Positions 34,288 through 44,232 of a stretch of 64,000 nucleotides of DNA are shown in pieces. Origin of the DNA: Lachnospiraceae bacterium XBB2008 (GTDB taxonomy: Bacteria; Bacillota; Clostridia; Lachnospirales; Lachnospiraceae). A program made the translations under genes and the position numbers. Location: NCBI GenBank assembly GCA_900102235.1, contig FMVL01000006.1, forward strand, positions 124,001 to 188,000, in the 5' to 3' direction. The first letter of the stretch is position 1. Each line of letters starts with the position of its first letter. The notes under the pieces are model-generated. The model made no database searches. It saw only the letters and a program-made list of their open reading frames with translations, and was not told the origin of the DNA.

Positions 34288-35679
34288 ATGACGACAGATG
34301 TAAATACAAGAGTACCTGTCAGAGAACAGGACGCAGAAGTAAGAGCACATAACTTCGAAGAGGTATGCTACGGATATAACGAGGAAGAAGCGGTATGCGA
34401 GTCGACCCGCTGCCTTACCTGTAAAAATGCACAGTGCGTAAAGGGCTGCCCCGTAGCTATAGACATACCTGCTTTTATCGAACAGGTAAAGAACGAAAAC
34501 TTTGAAGAGGCATATCAGATAATATCAAGATCCTCATCCCTTCCCGCAGTATGCGGACGTGTATGTCCTCAGGAGACACAGTGCGAAGGAAAATGTATAA
34601 GAGGCATCAAGGGTGATCCCGTATCGATCGGAAAACTTGAAAGATTCGTGGCTGACTGGGCTAGAGAGCATGGCATCCGTCCCGAAGGCCCTTCGGGCAA
34701 AAACGGCAAAAAAGTTGCTGTGATCGGTTCCGGCCCTGCAGGCCTTACCTGCGCGGGAGATCTGGCAAGACTCGGATATGATGTGACCATATTCGAAGCC
34801 CTTCACGAGCCGGGCGGAGTTCTCGTATACGGTATTCCGGAGTTCCGTCTTCCCAAAGAGGATGTAGTGCTCAAGGAGATCGATAATGTTAAGGGGCTCG
34901 GCGTTAAGATCGAGACCAATGTCGTGATCGGCAAGACCGTATCCATAGACGAACTGATAGATGATGAAGGCTTTGACGCCGTATTCATCGGATCGGGTGC
35001 AGGTCTTCCCAAGTTCATGAACATACCCGGTGAGCAGGCCGGCGGAGTATTCTCGGCCAATGAGTACCTGACCCGTTCCAATCTCATGAAGGCATTCAAG
35101 GAAGAGTCCGATACACCTATCTACAGAGGCCGAAAGGTAGCGGTAGTAGGCGGCGGAAACGTTGCGATGGATGCCGCACGTACTGCTCTCAGACTGGGTG
35201 CAGAGGTACACATCGTATACAGAAGAAGCGAAGAGGAACTTCCCGCCAGAGTCGAGGAAGTACATCATGCCAAAGAGGAAGGCATAATCTTCGATCTGCT
35301 CACCAATCCTGTTGAGATACTTGCAGATGAGAGCGGATGGGTATCCGGAATGAAGTGCATCCGCATGGAGCTCGGTGAGCCCGATGCCAGCGGAAGAAGA
35401 CGCCCCGTTGAGATCCCCGGATCTGAGTTCACGATGGAAGTCGATGCGGTCATCATGTCACTCGGAACATCGCCCAATCCTCTCATTTCCTCCACGACCG
35501 AGGGACTTGAGGTCAACAAGTGGAAGTGTATCGTAGCCGATGAAGAGAACGGAGCAACATCCAAAGAGGGCGTATATGCAGGCGGTGATGCCGTAACCGG
35601 CGCCGCTACCGTAATACTGGCTATGGGTGCCGGTAAAGCTGCTGCAAAAGGAATAGATGAATATCTGAGGGCAAAATGA
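34288..35679 (+). CDS. nfnB: NADPH-dependent oxidoreductase large subunit (NfnB / GltD-like)
   Basis: The 463-residue protein has two N-terminal [4Fe-4S] sites (CLTCKNAQCVKGCP and CGRVCPQETQCEGKC), an FAD site (VAVIGSGPAGLTCAGDLA), a GVLVYGIPEFRLPK segment and a second nucleotide site (VAVVGGGNVAMDAARTAL). This is the glutamate-synthase small-chain fold; coupling to nfnA, with no glutamate synthase large chain nearby, points to NfnB. AAAGGAG precedes the ATG. Confidence 0.9.
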   Translation: MTTDVNTRVPVREQDAEVRAHNFEEVCYGYNEEEAVCESTRCLTCKNAQCVKGCPVAIDIPAFIEQVKNENFEEAYQIISRSSSLPAVCGRVCPQETQCEGKCIRGIKGDPVSIGKLERFVADWAREHGIRPEGPSGKNGKKVAVIGSGPAGLTCAGDLARLGYDVTIFEALHEPGGVLVYGIPEFRLPKEDVVLKEIDNVKGLGVKIETNVVIGKTVSIDELIDDEGFDAVFIGSGAGLPKFMNIPGEQAGGVFSANEYLTRSNLMKAFKEESDTPIYRGRKVAVVGGGNVAMDAARTALRLGAEVHIVYRRSEEELPARVEEVHHAKEEGIIFDLLTNPVEILADESGWVSGMKCIRMELGEPDASGRRRPVEIPGSEFTMEVDAVIMSLGTSPNPLISSTTEGLEVNKWKCIVADEENGATSKEGVYAGGDAVTGAATVILAMGAGKAAAKGIDEYLRAK

Positions 35680-35680
35680 T

Positions 35681-36985
35681 ATGCAGATGTACGACCTGAT
35701 CATGAAAAAAAGAAACGGCTCACGCTTAAACAGGGATGAGATCGATTTCTTTGTAAACGGTTACACACGCGGAGAGATACCCGATTATCAGGTATCAGCG
35801 CTGATGATGGCTATCTTTTTCCGCGGAATGGACAAAGAGGAGACCGTGGATCTGACCATGGCCATGGCGAACAGCGGCGAGGTCCTGGACTTAAGCAAGA
35901 TCCCCGGGATCAAATGCGATAAGCATTCGACCGGAGGTGTGGGCGATAAGACGACACTTGCGCTCATTCCGATGGTAGTTGCGTGCGGAGCACGCGTAGC
36001 CAAGATGAGCGGCCGCGGCCTCGGGCATACCGGAGGTACCATAGACAAGCTCGAGAGTTTTCCGGGATTCTCCACATCCATATCCGATACGCATTTCATG
36101 GATCAGGTTAATACGATCGGCGTATCCGTAATGGGCCAGACCGTCGATCTGGCGCCTGCGGATAAGAAGCTCTATGCGCTCCGTGATGTGACGGCTACGG
36201 TCGATAACATGTCTCTGATAGCCAGTTCCATCATGAGCAAGAAGCTCGCATCCGGAGCTGACGCGATCGTGCTCGACGTTAAGTGCGGAAGCGGAGCTTT
36301 CATGAAGACTTACGATGACGCCAAGGCTCTTGCGACAGCCATGGTCGATATAGGAAAAGGCGCGGGCAGAAGGACGATGGCAGTCATATCCGATATGGAC
36401 CAGCCTCTCGGACGCGCCGTAGGTAATGCGATAGAGGTAAGGGAAGCCATTGATACGCTTCATGGAAAAGGCCCCGAAGACTTTACGAAGCTCTGCTATG
36501 AACTCGGAAGCAGGATGCTTCTCATGTCGGATGTGTGCACGGACCTTGATGAAGCCAAAGACAAACTTTCCGAAGCCGTATCGAGCGGAAAGGCACTCGA
36601 CACCCTTGCTGCTTTTGTTAAGGCACAGGGCGGAGACGAATCATATGTCTATGATCCTATGAAACTCAAAGTGGCCGACAGGGTTACCGAGATCAAAGCC
36701 GATCGTGACGGATTCGTGTCTCATATAGAGTGCGATGAGATCGGAATGGTATCTCTGACGCTCGGCGGAGGCCGTGTGACCAAGGAATCCGAGATCGACT
36801 TAAGTGTAGGCCTGATCCTGGATAAAAAGGTAGGAGACCGGGTATCAAAAGGGGATACGATAGCACGTATCTATGCTTCCGATCCCGAAAAAGAGAAGGC
36901 TGCGATAGCCAGATTTGAAGGAACGTACACCTATTCGGATACGAAGCCCGAATTAAGGGACATCATCCTGGACAGTGTGGACTGA
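35681..36985 (+). CDS. pdp: Pyrimidine-nucleoside (thymidine) phosphorylase
   Basis: The 434-residue enzyme splits pyrimidine nucleosides with phosphate. KHSTGGVGDKTTLAL (phosphate site), MSGRGLGHTGGTIDKLE and LDVKCGSGAFMK are family signatures, and the C-terminal domain is complete. It starts 1 bp after the nfnB stop; ATG 35687 is an alternative start. A pdp/deoA distinction depends on specificity and cannot be read directly; the Firmicutes context favours the broad-specificity Pdp. Confidence 0.92.
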   Translation: MQMYDLIMKKRNGSRLNRDEIDFFVNGYTRGEIPDYQVSALMMAIFFRGMDKEETVDLTMAMANSGEVLDLSKIPGIKCDKHSTGGVGDKTTLALIPMVVACGARVAKMSGRGLGHTGGTIDKLESFPGFSTSISDTHFMDQVNTIGVSVMGQTVDLAPADKKLYALRDVTATVDNMSLIASSIMSKKLASGADAIVLDVKCGSGAFMKTYDDAKALATAMVDIGKGAGRRTMAVISDMDQPLGRAVGNAIEVREAIDTLHGKGPEDFTKLCYELGSRMLLMSDVCTDLDEAKDKLSEAVSSGKALDTLAAFVKAQGGDESYVYDPMKLKVADRVTEIKADRDGFVSHIECDEIGMVSLTLGGGRVTKESEIDLSVGLILDKKVGDRVSKGDTIARIYASDPEKEKAAIARFEGTYTYSDTKPELRDIILDSVD

Positions 36986-37979
36986 CGGTAAGAAAAAAGT
37001 GGCTGAATATAGCAGAGAAATAAATGCATCGATAGATGATCTGAAGAATCTGTTCGGTGAGCATGATCAGCATATACGTAAGATAGAGAACGACTTTCGC
37101 GTAAATGTGATCAATCGTGACGGAACGGTCAGAGTATGCGGATCGAGCGAACCTCAGGTAGTACGTGCGACCGCTGTGATCAAAGGCCTGCTCACTTTAT
37201 CCGAGCGTGGAAACGATCTGGAAGAACAGAGCGTCAATTACGCCATAGAACTCGGCAATGAAAATGTTGAAGATGCTCTGGTAAAGATCGACAATGACTG
37301 TATCTGTCATACAGTTCAGGGAAAGCCCGTGAAACCCAAGACATTGGGCCAGAAATCCTATGTGGACGCTATCCGGAACAACATGGTCGTATTCGGAATA
37401 GGCCCCGCGGGAACGGGTAAGACATATCTGGCCATGGCCATGGCCATAACTGCATTTAAGAATAACGAGGTCAGCAGGATCATCCTCACCAGACCTGCGA
37501 TAGAAGCGGGAGAAAAACTGGGGTTTTTGCCGGGTGATCTGCAGAGCAAGGTCGATCCGTACCTCAGGCCTCTCTATGATGCGCTTTATCAGATCATGGG
37601 CGCTGACAGTTTCTTAAAGAACATGGAAAAGGGGCTTATCGAAGTCGCTCCGCTCGCATACATGCGCGGACGTACTCTGGATAATGCCTATATCATACTG
37701 GATGAGGCACAGAATACCACTCCTGCCCAAATGAAGATGTTTCTGACCAGAATAGGTTTCGGATCCAAGGTCATCATCACGGGCGATGCCACACAAAAGG
37801 ACCTTCCGCAGGATACATCTTCGGGACTCGATGTGGCTACCAAGATCCTTAAAGGTATCGACAACATCGCATTCTGTAACCTCACCGCTTCGGATGTGGT
37901 CAGACATCCTCTGGTTCAGAGAATAGTCAAAGCTTACGATGATTATGACCGCAGGAGATCTACCGGTGGAAGAAAATAA
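36975..37979 (+). CDS. phoH: PhoH-family ATPase
   Basis: The protein of about 330 residues has an N-terminal KH-like region (FRVNVINRDGTVRVCG), the P-loop GIGPAGTGKTYLAMAMA, TRPAIEAGEKLGFLPG and Walker B AYIILDEAQNTTPAQMK. PhoH proteins are RNA-associated ATPases or helicases. The start is uncertain: GTG 36975 overlaps pdp by 11 bp, and GTG 36999 gives a product 8 residues shorter; neither has a strong ribosome site. The phoH, HD-membrane gene, ybeY order is the classic Firmicutes RNA-maturation cluster. Confidence 0.92.
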   Translation: MWTDGKKKVAEYSREINASIDDLKNLFGEHDQHIRKIENDFRVNVINRDGTVRVCGSSEPQVVRATAVIKGLLTLSERGNDLEEQSVNYAIELGNENVEDALVKIDNDCICHTVQGKPVKPKTLGQKSYVDAIRNNMVVFGIGPAGTGKTYLAMAMAITAFKNNEVSRIILTRPAIEAGEKLGFLPGDLQSKVDPYLRPLYDALYQIMGADSFLKNMEKGLIEVAPLAYMRGRTLDNAYIILDEAQNTTPAQMKMFLTRIGFGSKVIITGDATQKDLPQDTSSGLDVATKILKGIDNIAFCNLTASDVVRHPLVQRIVKAYDDYDRRRSTGGRK

Positions 37980-39168
37980 AAAGCCCGTATCGGGACATAT
38001 CAAGTTTTATATAATGCTCATGCTGGTGAGTATCGCTGCGGTAGCTGCGGAGTATCTACTTTTTAAGCTTCCGGAAGTCAAGGCCGTTCAGGTTCTTGCG
38101 ATAGTGATACTCGGCCAGATCACGGTCATTTTTGCATATGAATCGGGACTCGTATACGAGAAGATGTTCTCGGGTGCGGGTCATAAACCGGCGATGTTTT
38201 TTGTCATATATATGCTGCTGATCGCGGCGAGCGTCGTGATGTCAGCCATGCCCGTTACGGCCTGGCCGATAGCTGTCATATATGTGCTGCTCACGATCAT
38301 CTCCAATATCCCGTGCGGAATAGCAGCCGGAAGTGTATGCCTGTTCATCACCGCATCATCGGCCGTGGATGCGGCTGTATATCCTTTTGCCTATGTTTAT
38401 CTGCTTGCGGGCATTTCGGCATCTATCCTGGTCGCTCATCTTGATGAAAAGTTCAAGATAGGTTTTCCGGTCTGTATAGTTGAGCTCATTCTGCTAGCGG
38501 GACTCGGAGTTACACTCATAACGACCGTGAACGGGTTCAGCATCGAGATGCTCATATATCCGGTCGTCAATCTGGCTGTTACGCTGATACTGATGCTTTT
38601 CATCCTGAAGGCTTTTTCCGCCAAGGTCATCTTCAGGGAAGAGGATAAGTATATCGAACTGAACGATCCGGAGTGCATGCTGCTTAACGAACTCAAAAAA
38701 GCATCTCCGGAGGATTATCATAAGACCGTTCACATCGTGTATTTCTGCGACAGGGTTTCCGCAGCTCTCGGGCTTGACGTACCCAAGGTAAAATGTGCGG
38801 GACTGTATCACAGAGTCGGTGTCATCGGCGGTCAGTATAACTGGGAAAATACACGCGCCGTGTGCGAAGAACGCAATCTTCCCGAAGAGGTCATGACAAT
38901 ACTTAAGGAATTTGAGGATCCGAACACACCGATGGTACAGCCGGAGACAGCTGTCTTGTTCATGTGCGAGTGCATAGTCAGCTCGATACAGTATCTTTTT
39001 GCCAAGAACAGTGAGATCAAACTTGATTATCCTTCACTTATCGAAGCGATATTTGAGCAGAGGACTCAGGCCGGCGTGTTCAAGTCAAGCGACTTGAGCA
39101 TCAGACAGTATGAACTCATGAAAAAGGTTTTCATGGAGGAGAAACTTTATTATGACTTCCTGCGTTGA
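37966..39168 (+). CDS. Shortened PgpH/YqfF-like membrane protein with a degenerate HD domain
   Basis: The 400-residue protein sits where the c-di-AMP phosphodiesterase gene pgpH (yqfF) normally lies. It has about seven membrane segments and a C-terminal domain with LNELKKASPEDYHKTVHIVYF and CAGLYHRVGVIGG. PgpH normally reads YHDIGK at the second site, so the HD pair is HR here and metal ligands are lost. The large extracellular N-terminal domain of PgpH (usual length about 700) is absent. GTG 37966 is chosen because GCAGGAG lies 8 bases upstream. Probably no phosphodiesterase activity; a membrane scaffold role is possible. Confidence 0.78.
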   Translation: MEENKKPVSGHIKFYIMLMLVSIAAVAAEYLLFKLPEVKAVQVLAIVILGQITVIFAYESGLVYEKMFSGAGHKPAMFFVIYMLLIAASVVMSAMPVTAWPIAVIYVLLTIISNIPCGIAAGSVCLFITASSAVDAAVYPFAYVYLLAGISASILVAHLDEKFKIGFPVCIVELILLAGLGVTLITTVNGFSIEMLIYPVVNLAVTLILMLFILKAFSAKVIFREEDKYIELNDPECMLLNELKKASPEDYHKTVHIVYFCDRVSAALGLDVPKVKCAGLYHRVGVIGGQYNWENTRAVCEERNLPEEVMTILKEFEDPNTPMVQPETAVLFMCECIVSSIQYLFAKNSEIKLDYPSLIEAIFEQRTQAGVFKSSDLSIRQYELMKKVFMEEKLYYDFLR

Positions 39169-39658
39169 TATTGATGAAGATATCGATCTCGGTTTTGATG
39201 TACAGGAACTGACTGTCAGTCTTCTTGAGGCGGTCTGTGAATCCGAGGAATGTCCGTATGAGACATGTATCAACGTATATGTTACCCATTCGGACAACGT
39301 TAGAGTGTATAATAGGGAATACAGGGACATAGATGCTACGACCGATGTACTGTCTTTTCCGGCACTGGATATCATCGAAGGTGATTTCAGCGGCGTCGAG
39401 GATGATCTGTCGTCTAATTTTGATCCGGAATCCGGAGAGCTGATCCTCGGAGATATAGTGATCAATGTTGACCGTGTTTATTCGCAGGCAGAAGAATACG
39501 GCCACTCGGTAAAGCGTGAGTTTGCATTTCTTACCGCGCACAGCCTGTACCATCTGTGCGGATACGACCATGAGACGGAGCCTCAGGCGCGCATCATGGA
39601 AGAGAAGCAGGAAGCTGTACTAGTAAAACTTGGGATAACCAGGGAGAGCCATGTATAA
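39152..39658 (+). CDS. ybeY: Endoribonuclease YbeY (rRNA maturation factor)
   Basis: The 168-residue protein has the metal-binding motif HSLYHLCGYDH and the preceding ATTDVLSFPAL and LILGDIVINVDRV segments. It is a Zn-dependent RNase in 16S rRNA 3' maturation and ribosome quality control. The start overlaps the previous gene by 17 bp, with GGAGGA about 10 bases upstream. Confidence 0.95.
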   Translation: MTSCVDIDEDIDLGFDVQELTVSLLEAVCESEECPYETCINVYVTHSDNVRVYNREYRDIDATTDVLSFPALDIIEGDFSGVEDDLSSNFDPESGELILGDIVINVDRVYSQAEEYGHSVKREFAFLTAHSLYHLCGYDHETEPQARIMEEKQEAVLVKLGITRESHV

Positions 39659-41258
39659 CAGAGACAGACTTGTTATAATCTTAATCTCCATAATGCTTTT
39701 CCGTATACCCATATCGCATATCATCGGCGATAACGGATGCGGTTATCTGTCGGGACCTCTGGAAGTGTTCTGGTGCCTGTCACTTCTGTTCGGCGCCGGA
39801 CTTACCATAACCCTTCGCGGTATGATGCATGATCGTGTAAGAAGAGGGCAGTATTCGAATGCGGCTCAGATATTCGGGTTTGCCAAGAAGTATACTTTTA
39901 TTGCTGCGATCGTTCTTTTGATCATATGTACACTCTCGTATGATCTGATCGGAACCCGGCTTCTTCACGACACAGGAAGCAGGATCGGATTCCTTTTTGT
40001 CGGTCCCGCTGTTTTTCTTGCCCTGTTCATCAATCTCAATATCGGATATCTCAACGGCACGGACAACAATCATGCGGCTCTGATAGGTGAGATCGTATAT
40101 GCCGTAGCCATGGGTCTCGGGATGATACTCGGAAGTATCATAGGCACCCATTCGGGGACCGCGATCTCGGCTCTTTTGAAAAATGAAGAAGTCACGGCAA
40201 TGTACGGAGCAATGGGTACAATGGCCGGATTATGTGCCGGAGAACTGATCTCACTTATAGTTCTCATGGCCATGACGATCCTTTATCAGAGATCATTCCA
40301 CCATCTGATGAAATCCGAAGCCGGAAGGCATCGTGAATATATATCCGATCTGAGCGGACGTTTTATTCTCGGAGTATTATCGGATGGCCTTCAGGAACTC
40401 ATTCTTCACCTGCCCGTATTTGTGTCGATCATATTGTATCGTTCCGTAAATATTCGTGCAGAAGGGGCAGATCCGGCCGTTATAGGCTCATCGGTCGGAG
40501 CATTTTACAGCAAGTTCATAGTTATCACGGGGATCCTTTCCCTCCTCGGAGTTTCATCCGTTCAGGGATCGCTTAAAGGGATCGCGGCGGCCGTCAATGA
40601 TTCGGACACACAGGCGGCCTCGGACAGGATAAGCAGACTTTTTGCCAGAGTATCATATTATTCCATACCTGCGGTCATATTTACAACGATGCTTGCGCCC
40701 GTGATCGTTCCCACCATATATACCGGCAGGCTCACCAACGCGGTGGAGCTTCTGAGCAGCTGTACATCGCTGGTATTCATATATGCACTGACATACAGCT
40801 TCATGTCGGTGCTCATCAAACTCGGGTATAACAGGGAGATGCTCGTCGTGAGCGCCGCTGCTCTGGTCGTAAGCTGTGTACTGGGTGTTTTCCTCATAGG
40901 CAAGTATGAAGGCAAGTTTACCGGTCCGGTGATCGCCATGATGGTATGCTACGGTCTCGTAATGATCGTATGTGTGCTGATCCTGTTCAGGAACTTCCGC
41001 ATGCGTTTCAGATTGCTGCAGTCTTTCGTGATACCGCTCGTAGTGGCAGGCGTGATTGGCGTGCTCATCAGACTTCTCGGAAATGCGATGTATGAGTCGG
41101 TTGGCGGTGTCATCACTTTGCTTGTATGCATCATTCCCGCCTGGTTCATTTATAATCTGGCATGCATGCTTCTGCATGTAGTTTCGGCGGGAGCACTCAA
41201 CAAGAAGTTCTTAGGTCCCATGCTTGTCCGTATCGGACAGAATCTGGGAGTCTTTTAA
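39651..41258 (+). CDS. MOP-superfamily flippase (SpoVB/polysaccharide-exporter-like)
   Basis: The 535-residue protein has about 14 membrane segments over its whole length. The spacing of charged loops (GMMHDRVRRGQYSNA; SVGAFYSKFIVITGILSLLG) is as in Wzx/SpoVB-type lipid-linked sugar flippases. It overlaps ybeY by 8 bp and touches the next gene as TAATG. In many Firmicutes ybeY is followed by diacylglycerol kinase and era; here a flippase replaces them. Substrate unknown. Confidence 0.75.
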   Translation: MYNRDRLVIILISIMLFRIPISHIIGDNGCGYLSGPLEVFWCLSLLFGAGLTITLRGMMHDRVRRGQYSNAAQIFGFAKKYTFIAAIVLLIICTLSYDLIGTRLLHDTGSRIGFLFVGPAVFLALFINLNIGYLNGTDNNHAALIGEIVYAVAMGLGMILGSIIGTHSGTAISALLKNEEVTAMYGAMGTMAGLCAGELISLIVLMAMTILYQRSFHHLMKSEAGRHREYISDLSGRFILGVLSDGLQELILHLPVFVSIILYRSVNIRAEGADPAVIGSSVGAFYSKFIVITGILSLLGVSSVQGSLKGIAAAVNDSDTQAASDRISRLFARVSYYSIPAVIFTTMLAPVIVPTIYTGRLTNAVELLSSCTSLVFIYALTYSFMSVLIKLGYNREMLVVSAAALVVSCVLGVFLIGKYEGKFTGPVIAMMVCYGLVMIVCVLILFRNFRMRFRLLQSFVIPLVVAGVIGVLIRLLGNAMYESVGGVITLLVCIIPAWFIYNLACMLLHVVSAGALNKKFLGPMLVRIGQNLGVF

Positions 41259-42562
41259 TGTCAGCTTCTCATCGAAAATATGATATAGCGGTGATCGGTG
41301 CAGGTGCCTGCGGGATGACGGCTGCCATCGCAGCGTCGCGTCAGGGGGCAAACGTATGCCTGATCGAAAGCGGATCCCGCGTCGGGACCAAGATATTAAA
41401 GACCGGAAACGGGAGATGCAACTTAAGCCATACCCCGATAGAAGGCAGCGAATATCGCGGAAGCGGCGACGGACGCATCGGCACATTTCTGAAGACTTTC
41501 GGCGTGGATGAGACCCTGGAGTTCTTCGGATCCATCGGACTCATCACCAGAGAAAAAGACGGATACATATATCCGTATTCGGAGATGGCATCATCCGTGC
41601 TCGATGTTCTCAGGTTCGCCGTTAAGGATTCGGGAGCAGATGTATTATGTTCCGTGAAGGTTACGGATATTATTCGATCGGACGATGGATATAACCTTCA
41701 GTGCGAGAGTGATCCCGATGAAAAAGGAAAAACCGTAAATAGCGCTTATCATGCTTCGAAGGTCATCCTGTGTACCGGCGGATGCGCCGATCCGGCTACC
41801 GGATCCGACGGAAGCGGGATAAGGATAGCACAGAAACTCGGATTGAAGGTCGTAAAACCTCTCCCTGCACTTGTGAAGGTCACTGTTACGAACAGCCGGG
41901 ATCTGGCCGTATGTGCCGGCGTACGGTGCAAAGGCATTGTCAGTGTATATATGGGAGACGGTGGATCCGACATGTCTTCCGGCACGGAGGCGGTCGCTTC
42001 AGACAGGGGTGAGATCCAGTTTACCAAAGACGGTCTTTCCGGTATCCCGATATTCAATGTCAGCAGATATATCTCACGTGCCCTGGACGGATCCGTGAGG
42101 GTAAGGGTAAAGCTTGACCTGTGTCCCGAAATGAGCGCCGATGAGCTCGTATCCTTTATCATGGGATATATACGGAACGGATGCAGTGCCGGAGATATCT
42201 CGACAGAAGAAGCCCTGGCCGGCATCATGAATAAGAAGATCAATACATATATCCTGAAGTCAACAGGGATCAGGCCTTCGACCCCGGTCCGTGATATCGG
42301 ACGTGACAGGATCGTTAAATATGCCGATGCGGTCAAAATGCTGGAATTCGACATAAACGGTACCTACGGATTTGAGCAGGCCCAGGTGACAAGCGGCGGA
42401 GTAGATATGTGCGAAGTGGACGATAACTTACAGTCGGTAAAGTATCCCGGGCTGTATCTTGCGGGCGAGCTTCTTGATGTTGACGGCCCCTGCGGAGGGT
42501 ATAACCTTCAATGGGCATGGACAAGCGGATATTTGGCAGGAAAGAGTGCTGCCGCAAAATGA
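41258..42562 (+). CDS. HI0933/BaiN-like FAD-dependent oxidoreductase
   Basis: The 434-residue flavoprotein has the dinucleotide motif IAVIGAGACGMTAAIAA, the family signature KILKTGNGRCNLSH, CTGGCADPATGSDGSG and a C-terminal AGELLDVDGPCGGYNLQWAW. The family reduces double bonds of unknown substrates; BaiN was proposed for bile acid dehydroxylation in gut clostridia, but most members have no known role. ATG 41258 follows GGGAG and shares its A with the upstream stop. It overlaps the next gene by 4 bp. Confidence 0.88.
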   Translation: MSASHRKYDIAVIGAGACGMTAAIAASRQGANVCLIESGSRVGTKILKTGNGRCNLSHTPIEGSEYRGSGDGRIGTFLKTFGVDETLEFFGSIGLITREKDGYIYPYSEMASSVLDVLRFAVKDSGADVLCSVKVTDIIRSDDGYNLQCESDPDEKGKTVNSAYHASKVILCTGGCADPATGSDGSGIRIAQKLGLKVVKPLPALVKVTVTNSRDLAVCAGVRCKGIVSVYMGDGGSDMSSGTEAVASDRGEIQFTKDGLSGIPIFNVSRYISRALDGSVRVRVKLDLCPEMSADELVSFIMGYIRNGCSAGDISTEEALAGIMNKKINTYILKSTGIRPSTPVRDIGRDRIVKYADAVKMLEFDINGTYGFEQAQVTSGGVDMCEVDDNLQSVKYPGLYLAGELLDVDGPCGGYNLQWAWTSGYLAGKSAAAK

Positions 42563-44190
42563 AGATATGCGTTAATAATCTCAAATTTCATATAGATCAT
42601 GAACCGACTGAAAGCGAGCTTACATCAGCCGTGTCCAAAACGCTTAAGATCGGAACCGGAGATGTTTCCGATCTTTCCGTACTTAAGAAATCCATAGATG
42701 CGAGACACAAGGATGATATCCGTTATATCTTTTCGGTGGAATGTGATGTGGCAGATGCGGACAGGATCTTAAACGACAGCCGTATCAAAAATGTATCAAA
42801 CGCAGACCATGTGAAATACGTCGTTCCCGAACATGTTTCGGATGCAGGCAGACCCGTGATAGTCGGATTCGGACCGGCAGGGATGTTCTGCGCGTATATC
42901 CTGGTCCTTGCAGGTGTTAAACCGATAGTGATCGAACGCGGTGAAAGTGCGGTATCAAGAAAAAAGAGCGTAGAGGAATTCTGGGAGACCGGAATACTCA
43001 AGCCCGATTCCAACGTGCAGTTCGGCGAAGGCGGGGCGGGTGCTTTTTCGGACGGTAAGCTTAATACACTGATCAAAGATAAGACCGGGAGATGCAGATT
43101 TGTGCTGGAGACTCTGGTGAAGTTCGGCGCCCCTGCCAACATCCTCTATGATTCAAAGCCGCATGTCGGTACGGATAAACTCATCAAAGTGGTCACCGCA
43201 ATGCGGGAATTCCTGCTCGAGCAGGGATGTGAGATCTTCTTTTCCACACAGGTCGAAGACATAGTGATACGTGACGGTGCCGTAAGAGGTGTGGTCTGCT
43301 CCGGCAGAGAGATAGATGCGGATAAGGTGATACTTGCGATCGGACACAGCGCACGCGATACTTTTGAGATGCTGAGCAAATGCGGCGTACAGATGGAGAG
43401 CAAACCCTTTGCCGTAGGCTTGAGGGTTGAACATCCGCGAGAGTTCATGGATATCTCACAGTACGGAGAATACGGAGCGTCCATGCTTCCCGCCGCTTCA
43501 TATAAACTCACCTCGAAGAGTACGAACGGACGGGGCGTGTACAGTTTCTGCATGTGTCCGGGCGGATATGTTGTCAATGCTTCTTCGGAAAATGAGATGC
43601 TTGCGGTCAACGGAATGAGTTACAGCGGCAGAAGCGGGGATAATTCCAATTCGGCGATCATAGTAACGGTCACTCCGGACGACTATCCGGGGGAAGGTGC
43701 GCTTTCCGGAGTTGAGTTCCAGAGAAAACTCGAACGGAAGGCTTACGAGATCGGAGAGGGGAAGGTACCTTATCAGAGGTATGCGGATTATGTATCGTGC
43801 ATTAAGTCCCTGAACAGTTCATCTGCTTCCGGGGCTGACTTTGTCAATGCCGTATCCGATGTATCGTTTGGAGCCTCCTTTGTTCCGAACACCAAGGGAA
43901 TGAATGTTTCAGCGGATATAAGCACTCTGTTACCTTATGAGATATCAAAAAGCCTGGTGGAAGGAATGACCCGGTTCGGGCATATGATACACGGATTTAA
44001 CAGTGCGGATGCGTATCTTTCCGGAGTGGAGAGCAGGACATCGTCTCCCGTAAAGATACCACGCGGAGATGACGGGATGAGCATCAATATATCCGGCCTG
44101 TATCCCTGCGGTGAGGGAGCAGGCTATGCCGGTGGCATCACCTCCGCGGCCATGGACGGCATGTATATAGCACAACAGGTGCTTTCGTGA
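42559..44190 (+). CDS. Uncharacterised FAD-dependent dehydrogenase (COG2509-like)
   Basis: The 543-residue protein has a small N-terminal ferredoxin-like domain, then VIVGFGPAGMFCAYIL (FAD), NVQFGEGGAGAFSDGKL, ILAIGHSARDTFEML, VEHPREFMD, and the C-terminal GLYPCGEGAGYAGGITSAAMDG. These signatures mark the COG2509 dehydrogenases, which have no defined substrate. It overlaps the HI0933-like gene as ATGA, so two flavoenzymes are translationally coupled. Confidence 0.85.
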   Translation: MKICVNNLKFHIDHEPTESELTSAVSKTLKIGTGDVSDLSVLKKSIDARHKDDIRYIFSVECDVADADRILNDSRIKNVSNADHVKYVVPEHVSDAGRPVIVGFGPAGMFCAYILVLAGVKPIVIERGESAVSRKKSVEEFWETGILKPDSNVQFGEGGAGAFSDGKLNTLIKDKTGRCRFVLETLVKFGAPANILYDSKPHVGTDKLIKVVTAMREFLLEQGCEIFFSTQVEDIVIRDGAVRGVVCSGREIDADKVILAIGHSARDTFEMLSKCGVQMESKPFAVGLRVEHPREFMDISQYGEYGASMLPAASYKLTSKSTNGRGVYSFCMCPGGYVVNASSENEMLAVNGMSYSGRSGDNSNSAIIVTVTPDDYPGEGALSGVEFQRKLERKAYEIGEGKVPYQRYADYVSCIKSLNSSSASGADFVNAVSDVSFGASFVPNTKGMNVSADISTLLPYEISKSLVEGMTRFGHMIHGFNSADAYLSGVESRTSSPVKIPRGDDGMSINISGLYPCGEGAGYAGGITSAAMDGMYIAQQVLS

Positions 44191-44232
44191 TATCCTATTA
44201 CTGATCATGCTTTAAACTGAGGAGATGAAAAA

